The notes below the pieces were generated by a model. That model was not told where the DNA came from. It did no database searches and saw only the letters and a list, made by a program, of their open reading frames with translations. A stretch of DNA of 5,317 nucleotides from Oscillospiraceae bacterium (GTDB lineage Bacteria; Bacillota_A; Clostridia; Oscillospirales; WRJC01). This document shows, piece by piece, positions 1 to 5,317 of the stretch. Within the stretch, counting starts at the first letter, position 1; every line of letters begins with the position of its first letter. The stretch lies in the NCBI GenBank assembly GCA_009785015.1, contig WQXD01000259.1:1-5317 (forward strand), read 5' to 3'. Both the position numbers and the translations under genes were made by a program.

Positions 1-603
1 GCTCGGATGATTGCCGTGCGACAGCAATGCGACTAAATCGCTGTCATTTTTCACATAATCTTTGAATCTCATAAAAGCGTCCGCAAGCCCGACGCCGTGC
101 TTTTCGGCAAGCATTCGCACCTGCGCCGCATGAGCCTCCAGCTTTCGCCAATTTTCGTCCTGCGCGTAATATGCGTTGTCCCAGCTTGGAGTGAGCAATA
201 TGACTTTTACATTGCGCGAGACAGCTTTTTCTATCATGCCCTCCCACGCCGCTCTTGCCGCGTCTTCGCCGATTCCCCTGTCGTTCAGCGAATAATCTAT
301 TGTTACGACGGACGGATTATGGTTCAGCACTTCCGGCTCAAACCGTTTTGCCCCGTCGGCGGAATGTTCTCCGCCGATTGCCGTGACTATCACGTTTATC
401 ACGGCGAACGGAAAACGCTCTTTCAGAATCCTGTGGAGAAGATGCGGGTAGGACTCGAACGCATTGACAAACGGCGTGGCGAAATACCCCGCCGGAACGC
501 TGTGTCCGTGGCAGATTATGTTTATCGTTTTGTTAGCGGGCCAATGTTTCGCCAGTTCATCGGTCACCGGGTTGAGGTAATCTATATAATTTGCGGATTT
601 CAT
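1..603 (-). CDS. SGNH/GDSL-type hydrolase (probable carbohydrate esterase), 3' end missing
   Basis: The reading frame is open from the ATG at 603-601 to the left edge, giving 201 residues with no stop. Visible motifs are block I as GHSVPAG (Ser35, nucleophile), a Gly-Gly at 77-78 (block II), block III as YSLND (Asn107) and a block V-like SHGNHPS near the end (His199, catalytic base). Together these match the SGNH hydrolase superfamily, whose members hydrolyse ester bonds and often deacetylate sugars. The usual Asp three residues before the catalytic His is His196 here, which may be normal in this subfamily. No signal peptide or membrane segment is seen, so a cytoplasmic location is inferred. 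AGGAGG (618-613 on the minus strand) lies nine bases before the ATG and fixes the start. Related enzymes usually have only a little more sequence after block V, so a few tens of residues are probably missing. The gene diverges from the sulfatase operon. The ester substrate is unknown. Confidence 0.85.
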   Translation of the reverse strand, partial: MKSANYIDYLNPVTDELAKHWPANKTINIICHGHSVPAGYFATPFVNAFESYPHLLHRILKERFPFAVINVIVTAIGGEHSADGAKRFEPEVLNHNPSVVTIDYSLNDRGIGEDAARAAWEGMIEKAVSRNVKVILLTPSWDNAYYAQDENWRKLEAHAAQVRMLAEKHGVGLADAFMRFKDYVKNDSDLVALLSHGNHPS

Positions 604-621
604 AAATAATATCCTCCTGAG

Positions 622-676
622 TTTACTATAGACAAATTGAAACTCCCAATGCCAAAAGGCAGCGGTTTTACTATAG
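622..676. repeat. Direct repeat pair TTTACTATAG in the SGNH gene leader and promoter
   Basis: TTTACTATAG occurs at 622-631 and again at 667-676, with starts 45 bases apart. The second copy contains the palindrome ACTATAGT (670-677) and overlaps the -10 box of the minus-strand promoter. The first lies just upstream of the ribosome binding site. The pair could be an operator or chance similarity in AT-rich DNA. Confidence 0.4.
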
Positions 677-703
677 TATATTATATTTTGTATGAAAAGT
701 CAA
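675..703 (-). promoter_or_regulatory. Sigma-A-type promoter for the SGNH hydrolase gene
   Basis: Read on the minus strand, TTGACT (703-698) and TATACT (680-675) are separated by exactly 17 bases, a near-consensus housekeeping promoter. Transcription would start near 668 and leave a leader of about 65 bases before the ATG at 603. The leader contains an ATGCCAAAA motif (649-657 on the plus strand) that recurs beside the opposite promoter. Confidence 0.75.
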
Positions 704-753
704 GAGTAGATAATAGCCTTTTATATTTTTATATATTATTTTAAAAAATTTCA

Positions 754-782
754 TAGAAATTTGGCATTTTTTGGTGTATAAT
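754..782 (+). promoter_or_regulatory. Probable promoter for the sulfatase-HAD-GH39 operon
   Basis: A perfect TATAAT at 777-782 lies 17 bases after TAGAAA (754-759), which matches four of six positions of a -35 box. Transcription would start near 789, giving a leader of about 30 bases. The -10 box is part of a perfect 14-base palindrome at 776-789 (GTATAATATTATAC), which could itself be a protein binding site. Confidence 0.5.
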
Positions 783-821
783 ATTATACAGATGCCGAAA
801 ACGTAAGGGAGTCAAAAACAA

Positions 822-2210
822 ATGAACATAATTTTTATACTGATGGACGATATGGGTTACAAAGATTTGTCATGCTACGGGAGCGGTTTTTATGAAACGC
901 CGAATCTCGACAAACTCGCCAAAGAGGGCATGATGTTCACAGACGCTTATGCGGCATGTCCGGTCTGTTCTCCGACAAGAGCAAGTATAATGTCGGGCAA
1001 ATACCCTGCGAGAGTCGGCGTGACCGACTGGATTGGCGCAAATGCCAGAGGCAGGCTGATTGACGCGCCATACATAAGGGAATTGCCGTTGTCTGAAAAA
1101 AGCCTTGCCTCCGCGTTAAAAGACGGCGGCTACAAGACGTGGCACATAGGCAAATGGCATCTCGGTAAATTTGATTATTACCCCGAAAAACATGGTTTTG
1201 ACGTAAATATAGCGGGCAGCGACTGGGGGCACCCGTTCAACGGCTATTTTTCGCCATACGGCATGGAAACGATGAGCGACGGACCGGACGGCGAATATCT
1301 CACGGACCGTCTGACCGCCGAGGCGATAAAACTCATAAAAAATAACGACGGGTCACCGTTTTTCATGAACTTTTGGCATTACGCCGTTCACGAGCCTATA
1401 CAGGCCCCGCGTCATTTGATTGAAAAGTACGAAAAAAAGGCCGCCGAAATGGGAATCGACAAGATTGACCCGTTTGAGGAGGGTGATTTTCACCCGAGCG
1501 ACGACTTGAAACATATTCGCATAAAACGCAGGCTCATTCAATCAGACCCCAAATACGCGGCAATTATCGAAAATTTGGATACGAATATCGGCAAATTGCT
1601 TGATACGCTTGACGAATGCGGAATTTCCGAAAACACTGCGGTATTTTTCACGTCGGACAACGGCGGCCTGGCGACGGCGGGCAGCTCTCCCACCAGCAAC
1701 GCGCCGCTGAGCGAGGGCAAGGGCTGGATGTACGAAGGCGGGGTAAGAGAGCCGTTGATTGTAAGGTGGAATAAAATCGCCAAACCGGGAAGCGCGTGCA
1801 GCGTACCGGTGACGAGTACGGATTTTTACCCGACTATACTCGAAATGGCGAACCTGCCTATGCTGCCCGGACAACACATTGACGGGGTAAGCCTCGTGGA
1901 TTTGTTCAAAGGCGGAAATACGATTGCCCGGGACGCCATATACTGGCATTACCCGCACTACGGGAATCAGGGCGGAACGCCCGGCTCTTCGATGCGGATG
2001 GGCGGCTATAAACTGATCGAATTTTTCGAGGATGACAGGCTCGAATTGTACGACTTGAAAAATGACTTGGAAGAAACCCATGATATATCGGGCGAAAATC
2101 GGGAGCTTACGGAAAAAATGTATGCCATGCTGAAAAACTGGCAGGTCGAAGTGCAGGCAAAATTCCCCGCGGTTAATTTTGAATATTGCGAAAATGGAAG
2201 TGGTGTGTGA
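822..2210 (+). CDS. Sulfatase, S1/arylsulfatase-like family, formylglycine type
   Basis: This 462-residue protein is full length for the alkaline-phosphatase-fold sulfatases, which hydrolyse sulfate esters. The signature CSPTRASIMSG begins at Cys49, the residue converted to formylglycine. Metal ligands are Asp9-Asp10 near the start and Asp279-Asn280 (TSDN). The second signature GYKTWHIGKWHLG supplies Lys111 and His113, and His190 (AVHEP) and Lys300 (EGKGW) complete the expected active site. A C-terminal subdomain ends with the typical LYDLKNDLEETHDIS segment (409-423). Residue 1 falls at the first core strand (NIIFILMDD), so there is no room for a signal peptide and the enzyme is probably cytoplasmic, unlike many secreted sulfatases. 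AGGGAG at 806-811 supports the start. Cysteine at the modified position implies a sulfatase-maturing enzyme elsewhere in the genome, an anaerobic radical-SAM type if the host is an anaerobe. It is first in an operon with a HAD hydrolase and a GH39-like enzyme. The sugar specificity is not readable. Confidence 0.93.
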   Translation: MNIIFILMDDMGYKDLSCYGSGFYETPNLDKLAKEGMMFTDAYAACPVCSPTRASIMSGKYPARVGVTDWIGANARGRLIDAPYIRELPLSEKSLASALKDGGYKTWHIGKWHLGKFDYYPEKHGFDVNIAGSDWGHPFNGYFSPYGMETMSDGPDGEYLTDRLTAEAIKLIKNNDGSPFFMNFWHYAVHEPIQAPRHLIEKYEKKAAEMGIDKIDPFEEGDFHPSDDLKHIRIKRRLIQSDPKYAAIIENLDTNIGKLLDTLDECGISENTAVFFTSDNGGLATAGSSPTSNAPLSEGKGWMYEGGVREPLIVRWNKIAKPGSACSVPVTSTDFYPTILEMANLPMLPGQHIDGVSLVDLFKGGNTIARDAIYWHYPHYGNQGGTPGSSMRMGGYKLIEFFEDDRLELYDLKNDLEETHDISGENRELTEKMYAMLKNWQVEVQAKFPAVNFEYCENGSGV

Positions 2211-2220
2211 AAGCGAATAT

Positions 2221-2952
2221 ATGAACAAACCAAAGATGATAATATTTGATTACGGGCAAACGCTTGTTTCCGAAGCGCGGTTTGACGGCGTCAGAGGAAC
2301 AAAGGCGGTTTTGGCCAACTGCGTTAAAAATCCGGATGATATTTCCGCCGAGGATATTCAATCACTGGCCAATGAACTGAACAAAGATATCGGAAGATAC
2401 AATCCCGGCAGCAGCCGCTTGTGTTTGACCGAAGTCCATAATTACCCTTTTCAGAATTACCTGTATGAATACTTGGGAATAGAAAGGACTGTTTCCCCTT
2501 TGGAACTGGAAACAACATTCTGGGACGCCGCCTCGCCGGGCAAACCGACTGCGCACATCGCCGAACTTCTCTCGTATTTAAAAAACAATCATATCCGTTC
2601 GGCTGTAATCAGCAATATTTCATTTGGCGGGCAATCTCTTGAAAATAGGATAAATACCCTGATTCCGCAGAATAATTTTGAGTTTATCATGGCCTCCAGC
2701 GAGTATGTATTCCGCAAACCGCACAAGCGTATTTTTGAGCTTGCGGCACGAAAATCGAAGCTCGGCCCCGATGAAATCTGGTACTGCGGCGACAACGCCG
2801 TCTGTGATGTTGACGGCGCCAAAACGGCCGGTTTTTTCCCTGTTTGGTATAAGGGGGCATTTGAAGGATATGGCGCCATGCCGCAAAGCGAATGTTTGAT
2901 TATTTTTGACTGGATGGAACTGATAGAAATTTTAGAAAAGAGGGAAAAATAA
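2221..2952 (+). CDS. HAD-superfamily hydrolase (subfamily IA-like) with altered motif I
   Basis: The 243-residue protein has the haloacid dehalogenase fold motifs in order: motif I FDYGQTL (nucleophile Asp10), motif II VISN (Ser131), motif III RKPHKRIF (Lys167) and motif IV YCGDNAVCDVDGA (Asp191, Asp196). Residues from about 15 to 100 form a helical C1-type cap. Motif I normally reads DxD, but here the second Asp is Gly, so the usual acid/base residue of phosphatases is missing. The protein could be an unusual phosphatase or a different HAD activity. The ATG at 2221 is preferred because motif I then sits near the N-terminus, as is usual. A TTG at 2179 and an ATG at 2194 in the same frame would start inside the sulfatase gene without a visible ribosome binding site. 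The chosen start also has only a weak one (GAAAG, 2209-2213), so translation may depend on the upstream gene, whose stop is ten bases before. The role in glycan use is unknown; action on a phosphorylated sugar is a guess. Confidence 0.85.
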   Translation: MNKPKMIIFDYGQTLVSEARFDGVRGTKAVLANCVKNPDDISAEDIQSLANELNKDIGRYNPGSSRLCLTEVHNYPFQNYLYEYLGIERTVSPLELETTFWDAASPGKPTAHIAELLSYLKNNHIRSAVISNISFGGQSLENRINTLIPQNNFEFIMASSEYVFRKPHKRIFELAARKSKLGPDEIWYCGDNAVCDVDGAKTAGFFPVWYKGAFEGYGAMPQSECLIIFDWMELIEILEKREK

Positions 2953-4367
2953 TGACGGACCGTTTTTCGAATATGCTTCGCCGCAAGCTGACCGTCGATT
3001 GGGAAAGAGACAAAGGAGAACTCGATATGCGGTATCACTCTCTCGGCATCGGAGGCATACACCCCATGCCGCCGCCGCAAAACATTGTCAATCCGACAGC
3101 ATATCTGAAGCCGCGCTTAATCCGTATTTTTTTACAGGAGTTCTTTTATATTTACCCCGAACACGGCGTTTTTGACTGGACAAAATTAGATTTATATATG
3201 GACGCCGTACATGCGATGGGCGGCGGAATCATGGCTTCCATATGTATAAAACCCAAACCCCTTTACCCGGTGGTTGATGAGAAAATTTTCATGCCCAATA
3301 ACATAGCCGAATGGCAGGACGTCATTGCGGCGTTGGTTCTGCGTTACAGCAAAGACAAGCCCTATGTCACCCACTGGGCAATCGCAAATGAGATGAATAT
3401 CGGCGAATGGGGCGGGTGTCCCTATTTAATAGAAAATCCGGACGACTATTTTGAATACTACAAAATTACCGCCGCGCCGATATTTGAAGCGCTGTCAAAA
3501 ATGGGGATCAAGATCGGCGGCCCTTCATACGCCGGTTCCCGGGGAGCCGATAAATATCTCGGCCGGTTTATCGAATTATGCAGACAAAACAACGTTCCGG
3601 TCGATTTTACCTGCTATAATGTTTACGGTGACAACTCCGAAACCATTGCCGCCGAAGGGCGCGCTGTCCGGGACGCTGTAAGCAGGCAGGACCCGAATGT
3701 AAAACTCTACCTGACAGAGTTTAACATATCCCTCAACGAGGATTTATCCTTAGAGGAAAAGGCTTACGACCCTCGGTGTCCGGCTTGTCTGGGATCTTCG
3801 CTTTTGGCGTTTCATGACGAAGGTTGCCTGGAAGGCAGTTTTCAATACCATATTTACGACCAATGGTGCGACCCGCGGGATTTTGCGCCCTGGTACGAGC
3901 GGGCACGCTACATGGCACGCTACTGGAATGACAATATCAACCGTATCGGACTGTTCGACCTCGACGGAAAACCCCGCCCGCAGTATTTTTTGTATAAAAT
4001 GCTGTATGATATGGCGGGGCGGCGGGTGAACCTCGAAGGTACCGGCGTTGTGCTGAGGGGGTTGGCGTCGCGTAATGATAATATGCTGTCGATGTTTTTT
4101 ACGAATTTCGCGACGGAACAAACACCCGAATGTGTCGCGCAGATCCATTTTGAAAACGCGCCGGAAGGGGTATACCGGCTCAATGTGTACCGCATTGACG
4201 CGGAAACCTGCGCGCGAATGAAAATCGCGCCGATGACCGAACTTTTGCCGGTGGAAAGCCGTATAGTATATGCACACCCGGATTTTTGTTTTGATGTGTT
4301 TATCCCGGGAGATTCGGCAGTATTGATAAAACTTGAAAAACAGCCGGAAGTGAATAAAATTCTATAA
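2952..4367 (+). CDS. GH39-like glycoside hydrolase (clan GH-A)
   Basis: This 471-residue protein resembles family GH39 (beta-xylosidases and alpha-L-iduronidases), which cleave with retention in a (beta/alpha)8 barrel. The acid/base is expected at Glu147 in HWAIANEMN and the nucleophile at Glu256 in LYLTEFN. Between them, segments such as IKIGGPSYAG (186-195) and NNVPVDFTCYNVYG (213-226) follow the GH39 pattern. A C-terminal beta-rich domain runs from about residue 358 to 465. No signal peptide is present. The start codon overlaps the HAD stop in TAATG (2950-2954), and AGAGGG (2939-2944) lies seven bases upstream, so the genes are probably translationally coupled. After the nucleophile, four cysteines (276, 279, 292, 306) cluster in one part of the chain, starting with a CPAC motif. 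Pairing with a sulfatase suggests a sulfated substrate. Alpha-iduronidase activity on a glycosaminoglycan fragment is one possibility among several. The family is fairly sure; the substrate is not. Confidence 0.82.
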   Translation: MTDRFSNMLRRKLTVDWERDKGELDMRYHSLGIGGIHPMPPPQNIVNPTAYLKPRLIRIFLQEFFYIYPEHGVFDWTKLDLYMDAVHAMGGGIMASICIKPKPLYPVVDEKIFMPNNIAEWQDVIAALVLRYSKDKPYVTHWAIANEMNIGEWGGCPYLIENPDDYFEYYKITAAPIFEALSKMGIKIGGPSYAGSRGADKYLGRFIELCRQNNVPVDFTCYNVYGDNSETIAAEGRAVRDAVSRQDPNVKLYLTEFNISLNEDLSLEEKAYDPRCPACLGSSLLAFHDEGCLEGSFQYHIYDQWCDPRDFAPWYERARYMARYWNDNINRIGLFDLDGKPRPQYFLYKMLYDMAGRRVNLEGTGVVLRGLASRNDNMLSMFFTNFATEQTPECVAQIHFENAPEGVYRLNVYRIDAETCARMKIAPMTELLPVESRIVYAHPDFCFDVFIPGDSAVLIKLEKQPEVNKIL

Positions 4368-4378
4368 ATTCTATTTAT

Positions 4379-4543
4379 CTAACCTTTCGCGGCGAACATA
4401 CGCAAATCGTCAAGCGTTATTTCTTTGCCTTCGAAATTGTCGAACCAAGCGTCGGAAACGCTGAAAGTTATCGGTTCGGGGTTAATATGACGGACAGTTG
4501 TCAGCATCAGTTTCTTTTGTACAACTCCCAACCAGTACGCCTC
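4379..4543 (-). pseudogene. 3' remnant of a minus-strand protein gene, cut off at the REP-like repeat
   Basis: Read on the minus strand, a coding-like segment of 54 residues runs from about 4543 (EAYWLGVVQK) to a TAG at 4381-4379, ending LDDLRMFAAKG. Its composition and codon choice resemble the neighbouring glycan genes, and the peptide reads like the end of a globular or beta-rich protein. The same frame continues upstream into the repeat at 4546-4621 and then into sequence that does not look coding, so the 5' part appears lost. The family is not recognised. It faces the GH39-like gene, with 11 bases between the two stop codons. It could be a short functional ORF, but no ribosome binding site or sensible start is seen. 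Confidence 0.45.
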
Positions 4544-4545
4544 GT

Positions 4546-4621
4546 CGTCATCGCGAGGAGCGAAGCGACGTGGCGATCCAGAAGATGACGACTGGATTGC
4601 TTCACTTCGTTCGCAATGACG
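4546..4621. repeat. REP-like interspersed inverted repeat
   Basis: The left arm (4546-4581, starting CGTCATCGCGAGGAGCGAAG) and right arm (4592-4621, ending TTCGCAATGACG) are imperfect reverse complements around a short loop. The left arm has about six extra bases near its inner end. Translated on the minus strand it gives the peptide RHCERSEAIQ, which marks a repetitive palindromic element seen in intergenic regions of many unrelated bacterial genomes. Such elements are non-coding, carry no transposase and may be mobilised in trans. Here it sits downstream of the operon and exactly at the edge of a truncated gene. As a long hairpin it might also slow transcription from either side, although no T-run follows. 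Confidence 0.8.
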
Positions 4622-4709
4622 GGCTGGAAAAACACACAACAAAATGTGGAAATTTGCTCTTAAAAAACCCACTATTTTCAAGGTTTTACTGGCGCAATTC
4701 CGTAGGTAG

Positions 4710-4718
4710 TGGTATAAT
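4710..4718 (+). promoter_or_regulatory. Extended -10 promoter upstream of a hairpin-rich stretch
   Basis: TGGTATAAT matches the extended -10 consensus TGnTATAAT perfectly. No good -35 box is found 17 bases upstream, which extended -10 promoters can tolerate. Transcription would begin near 4725, entering the structured segment at 4751-4828 and possibly reaching the HD-domain gene at 4944. Confidence 0.45.
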
Positions 4719-4750
4719 ATCATTCAGAATTTTCTACCCATCCACAACAA

Positions 4751-4828
4751 GGCGGAACGCCGCTACATTGTCGGGCCATGTTGGCCCGAAGTGCCGGGTT
4801 TGGGGTGACAACCCCAACAAGCATTTTT
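4751..4828 (+). other. Hairpin-rich non-coding segment, possible small RNA or repeat
   Basis: Three hairpins follow one another: GGCG-gaa-CGCC (4751-4761), a perfect eight-base stem TCGGGCCA/TGGCCCGA with loop TGT (4771-4789), and TTGGGGT-gaca-ACCCCAA (4800-4817). A run of five T follows at 4824-4828. With the extended -10 box at 4710-4718, a transcript of about 100 bases is plausible. The segment is GC-rich compared with the AT-rich DNA after it. It matches no riboswitch or RNA family that I can name. It could equally be a dispersed repeat or the leader of the HD-domain gene. The strand is chosen from the promoter and T-run only. Confidence 0.35.
4800..4828 (+). terminator. Weak intrinsic terminator candidate
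   Basis: A seven-base stem (TTGGGGT/ACCCCAA) with a GACA loop is followed after six bases by TTTTT. The gap between stem and T-run is longer than in good intrinsic terminators, so termination may be inefficient or absent. Confidence 0.3.
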
Positions 4829-4866
4829 GAAATTTTCAAGTCACGAAAAATCCGAAAAATCAGCAA

Positions 4867-4900
4867 GTGTCTTGACACATGTACTGCTTGCCGTTTTGTG
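4867..4900 (+). promoter_or_regulatory. Possible promoter/operator before the HD-domain gene
   Basis: A perfect -35-like TTGACA at 4872-4877 lies within the 12-base palindrome GTGTCTTGACAC (4867-4878). The expected -10 position (4895-4900, TTTGTG) is a poor match. The site could be a regulated promoter needing an activator, or a protein binding site only. Confidence 0.3.
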
Positions 4901-4943
4901 ACAAAGTGAAAACAATGAAATTCCATAAAAGGTGGTTATATAA

Positions 4944-5317
4944 ATGCAAAGAATAATTGAAGAAATCCGAAGCGAAGTAAATAAAATATGTGAACAATAT
5001 AAAGAAACAACCAATGACGATTGTTCTAAGCATATTCATGCTGTAGTTGCCATTTCTGAGCAATTAGCGGATAAATTTAATGCAGATAAAGAGATTGTTG
5101 TTTTAGGTGCATATCTACATGATGTATCCTGTCCTGCTCAATATGGGAGTCTCGACGAACACCATATTTATAGCTCACAATTGGCAGAGAAAATGCTGAA
5201 TAAAAAAAATTATCCAAAGGAACGTACAGAACGAGTAATTAAATGTGTCCTTCATCATCGTGGCAGTAAAATGGAAGTAAAAGAAACCATCGAAGAAGAA
5301 TGTGTTGCTGACGCTGA
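4944..5317 (+). CDS. HD-domain phosphohydrolase-like protein, 3' end missing
   Basis: The frame is open from the ATG at 4944 to the right edge, giving 124 complete residues. It shows the HD pattern: an N-terminal His (His30 or His32 in KHIHAVV), the His59-Asp60 pair in GAYLHDVS, HH at 73-74, HH at 104-105 in VLHHRG and an Asp near 123 in EECVADA. HD proteins are metal-dependent hydrolases that often act on phosphate esters, including nucleotides. The substrate of this one is unknown. No signal peptide or membrane segment is visible. AAGGTGG (4929-4935) lies eight bases before the ATG and supports the start. A count by eye over 4981-5280 gives about 34% G+C, against about 57% over 1681-1980 in the sulfatase, and A/T-ending codons dominate. 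That suggests a different origin from the glycan genes. The missing C-terminal part could add another domain. Confidence 0.8.
   Translation, partial: MQRIIEEIRSEVNKICEQYKETTNDDCSKHIHAVVAISEQLADKFNADKEIVVLGAYLHDVSCPAQYGSLDEHHIYSSQLAEKMLNKKNYPKERTERVIKCVLHHRGSKMEVKETIEEECVADA

Larger units (their letters stand above)
649..800. promoter_or_regulatory. Three ATGCCRAAA motifs, possible shared operator sites
   Basis: The motif appears as ATGCCAAAA at 649-657 (plus), as TTTGGCAT at 760-767 (minus-strand ATGCCAAA) and as ATGCCGAAA at 792-800 (plus). The first sits shortly downstream of the inferred SGNH transcription start. The second lies in the spacer of the sulfatase promoter, and the third just after its inferred start. 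Sites two and three form an inverted pair around the -10 box. Placement over both promoters fits a repressor shared by the two arms, but no regulator gene is in the window. Recognition as an operator is inference. Confidence 0.35.

Noticed and set aside
97..609. Plus-strand ORF of 170 residues opposite the SGNH gene
   Set aside because: It lies antisense to a frame with clear SGNH motifs and a strong ribosome binding site, and its own translation shows no recognisable domain.
1542..2228. Minus-strand ORF of 228 residues inside the sulfatase gene
   Set aside because: It is a long antisense shadow of a motif-complete sulfatase and has no recognisable domain.
3750..4277. Minus-strand ORF of 175 residues inside the GH39-like gene
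   Set aside because: The peptide is rich in Arg and His in the way typical of antisense translation of GC-richer codons, and the sense strand is a clear glycosidase.
4368..4378. Intrinsic terminator directly after the GH39-like gene
   Set aside because: Only AT-rich sequence without a stable GC stem is present between the two convergent stop codons.
4546..4621. CRISPR repeat or insertion-sequence end
   Set aside because: There is a single imperfect hairpin with no regularly spaced copies and no transposase, which fits a REP-like element better.
4498..4830. Plus-strand ORF of 110 residues across the repeat and hairpin stretch
   Set aside because: It translates the REP-like element and the hairpins (for example RHREERSDVAIQ) and has no protein-like pattern.
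4720..4926. Minus-strand ORF of 68 residues over the hairpin segment
   Set aside because: Its sequence (TPNPALRANMARQCSG) is explained by the inverted repeats read through; such peptides are typical spurious calls over repeats.

Overview
The window looks like part of a carbohydrate-utilisation locus from an anaerobic bacterium, most likely a Bacillota/Clostridia-type organism. The basis is strong AGGAGG-type ribosome binding sites, a clear sigma-A-type promoter (TTGACT, 17 bases, TATACT), AT-rich spacers and a sulfatase of the type matured from cysteine. No marker gene is present, so the taxonomic guess is tentative.

Layout. Positions 1-603 (minus) hold most of an SGNH/GDSL-type hydrolase that runs off the left edge. 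Positions 604-821 form a divergent promoter region with repeated operator-like motifs. A tightly packed plus-strand operon follows: an S1-type sulfatase (822-2210), a HAD-superfamily hydrolase (2221-2952) and a GH39-like glycoside hydrolase (2952-4367, overlapping the HAD gene by one base). Positions 4368-4943 contain no intact gene. They hold the 3' remnant of a minus-strand gene (4379-4543), a REP-like inverted repeat (4546-4621), an extended -10 promoter (4710-4718) and a hairpin-rich stretch (4751-4828) that could be a small RNA or a second repeat family. An AT-rich HD-domain phosphohydrolase gene starts at 4944 and runs off the right edge.

How it may work together. The sulfatase would remove sulfate from a sugar, the GH39-like enzyme would cleave the glycosidic bond, and the divergently transcribed SGNH enzyme could remove O-acyl groups. 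The HAD protein might act on a phosphorylated product. None of the four shows an N-terminal signal peptide, so the inferred scheme is intracellular finishing of an imported, sulfated and possibly acylated oligosaccharide. The substrate cannot be read from the sequence. A glycosaminoglycan-like or algal/mucin-type sulfated glycan are both open. Shared motifs in the divergent region suggest one regulator for both arms. The HD-domain gene differs in base composition and lies beyond the repeats, so it is probably unrelated to the locus.
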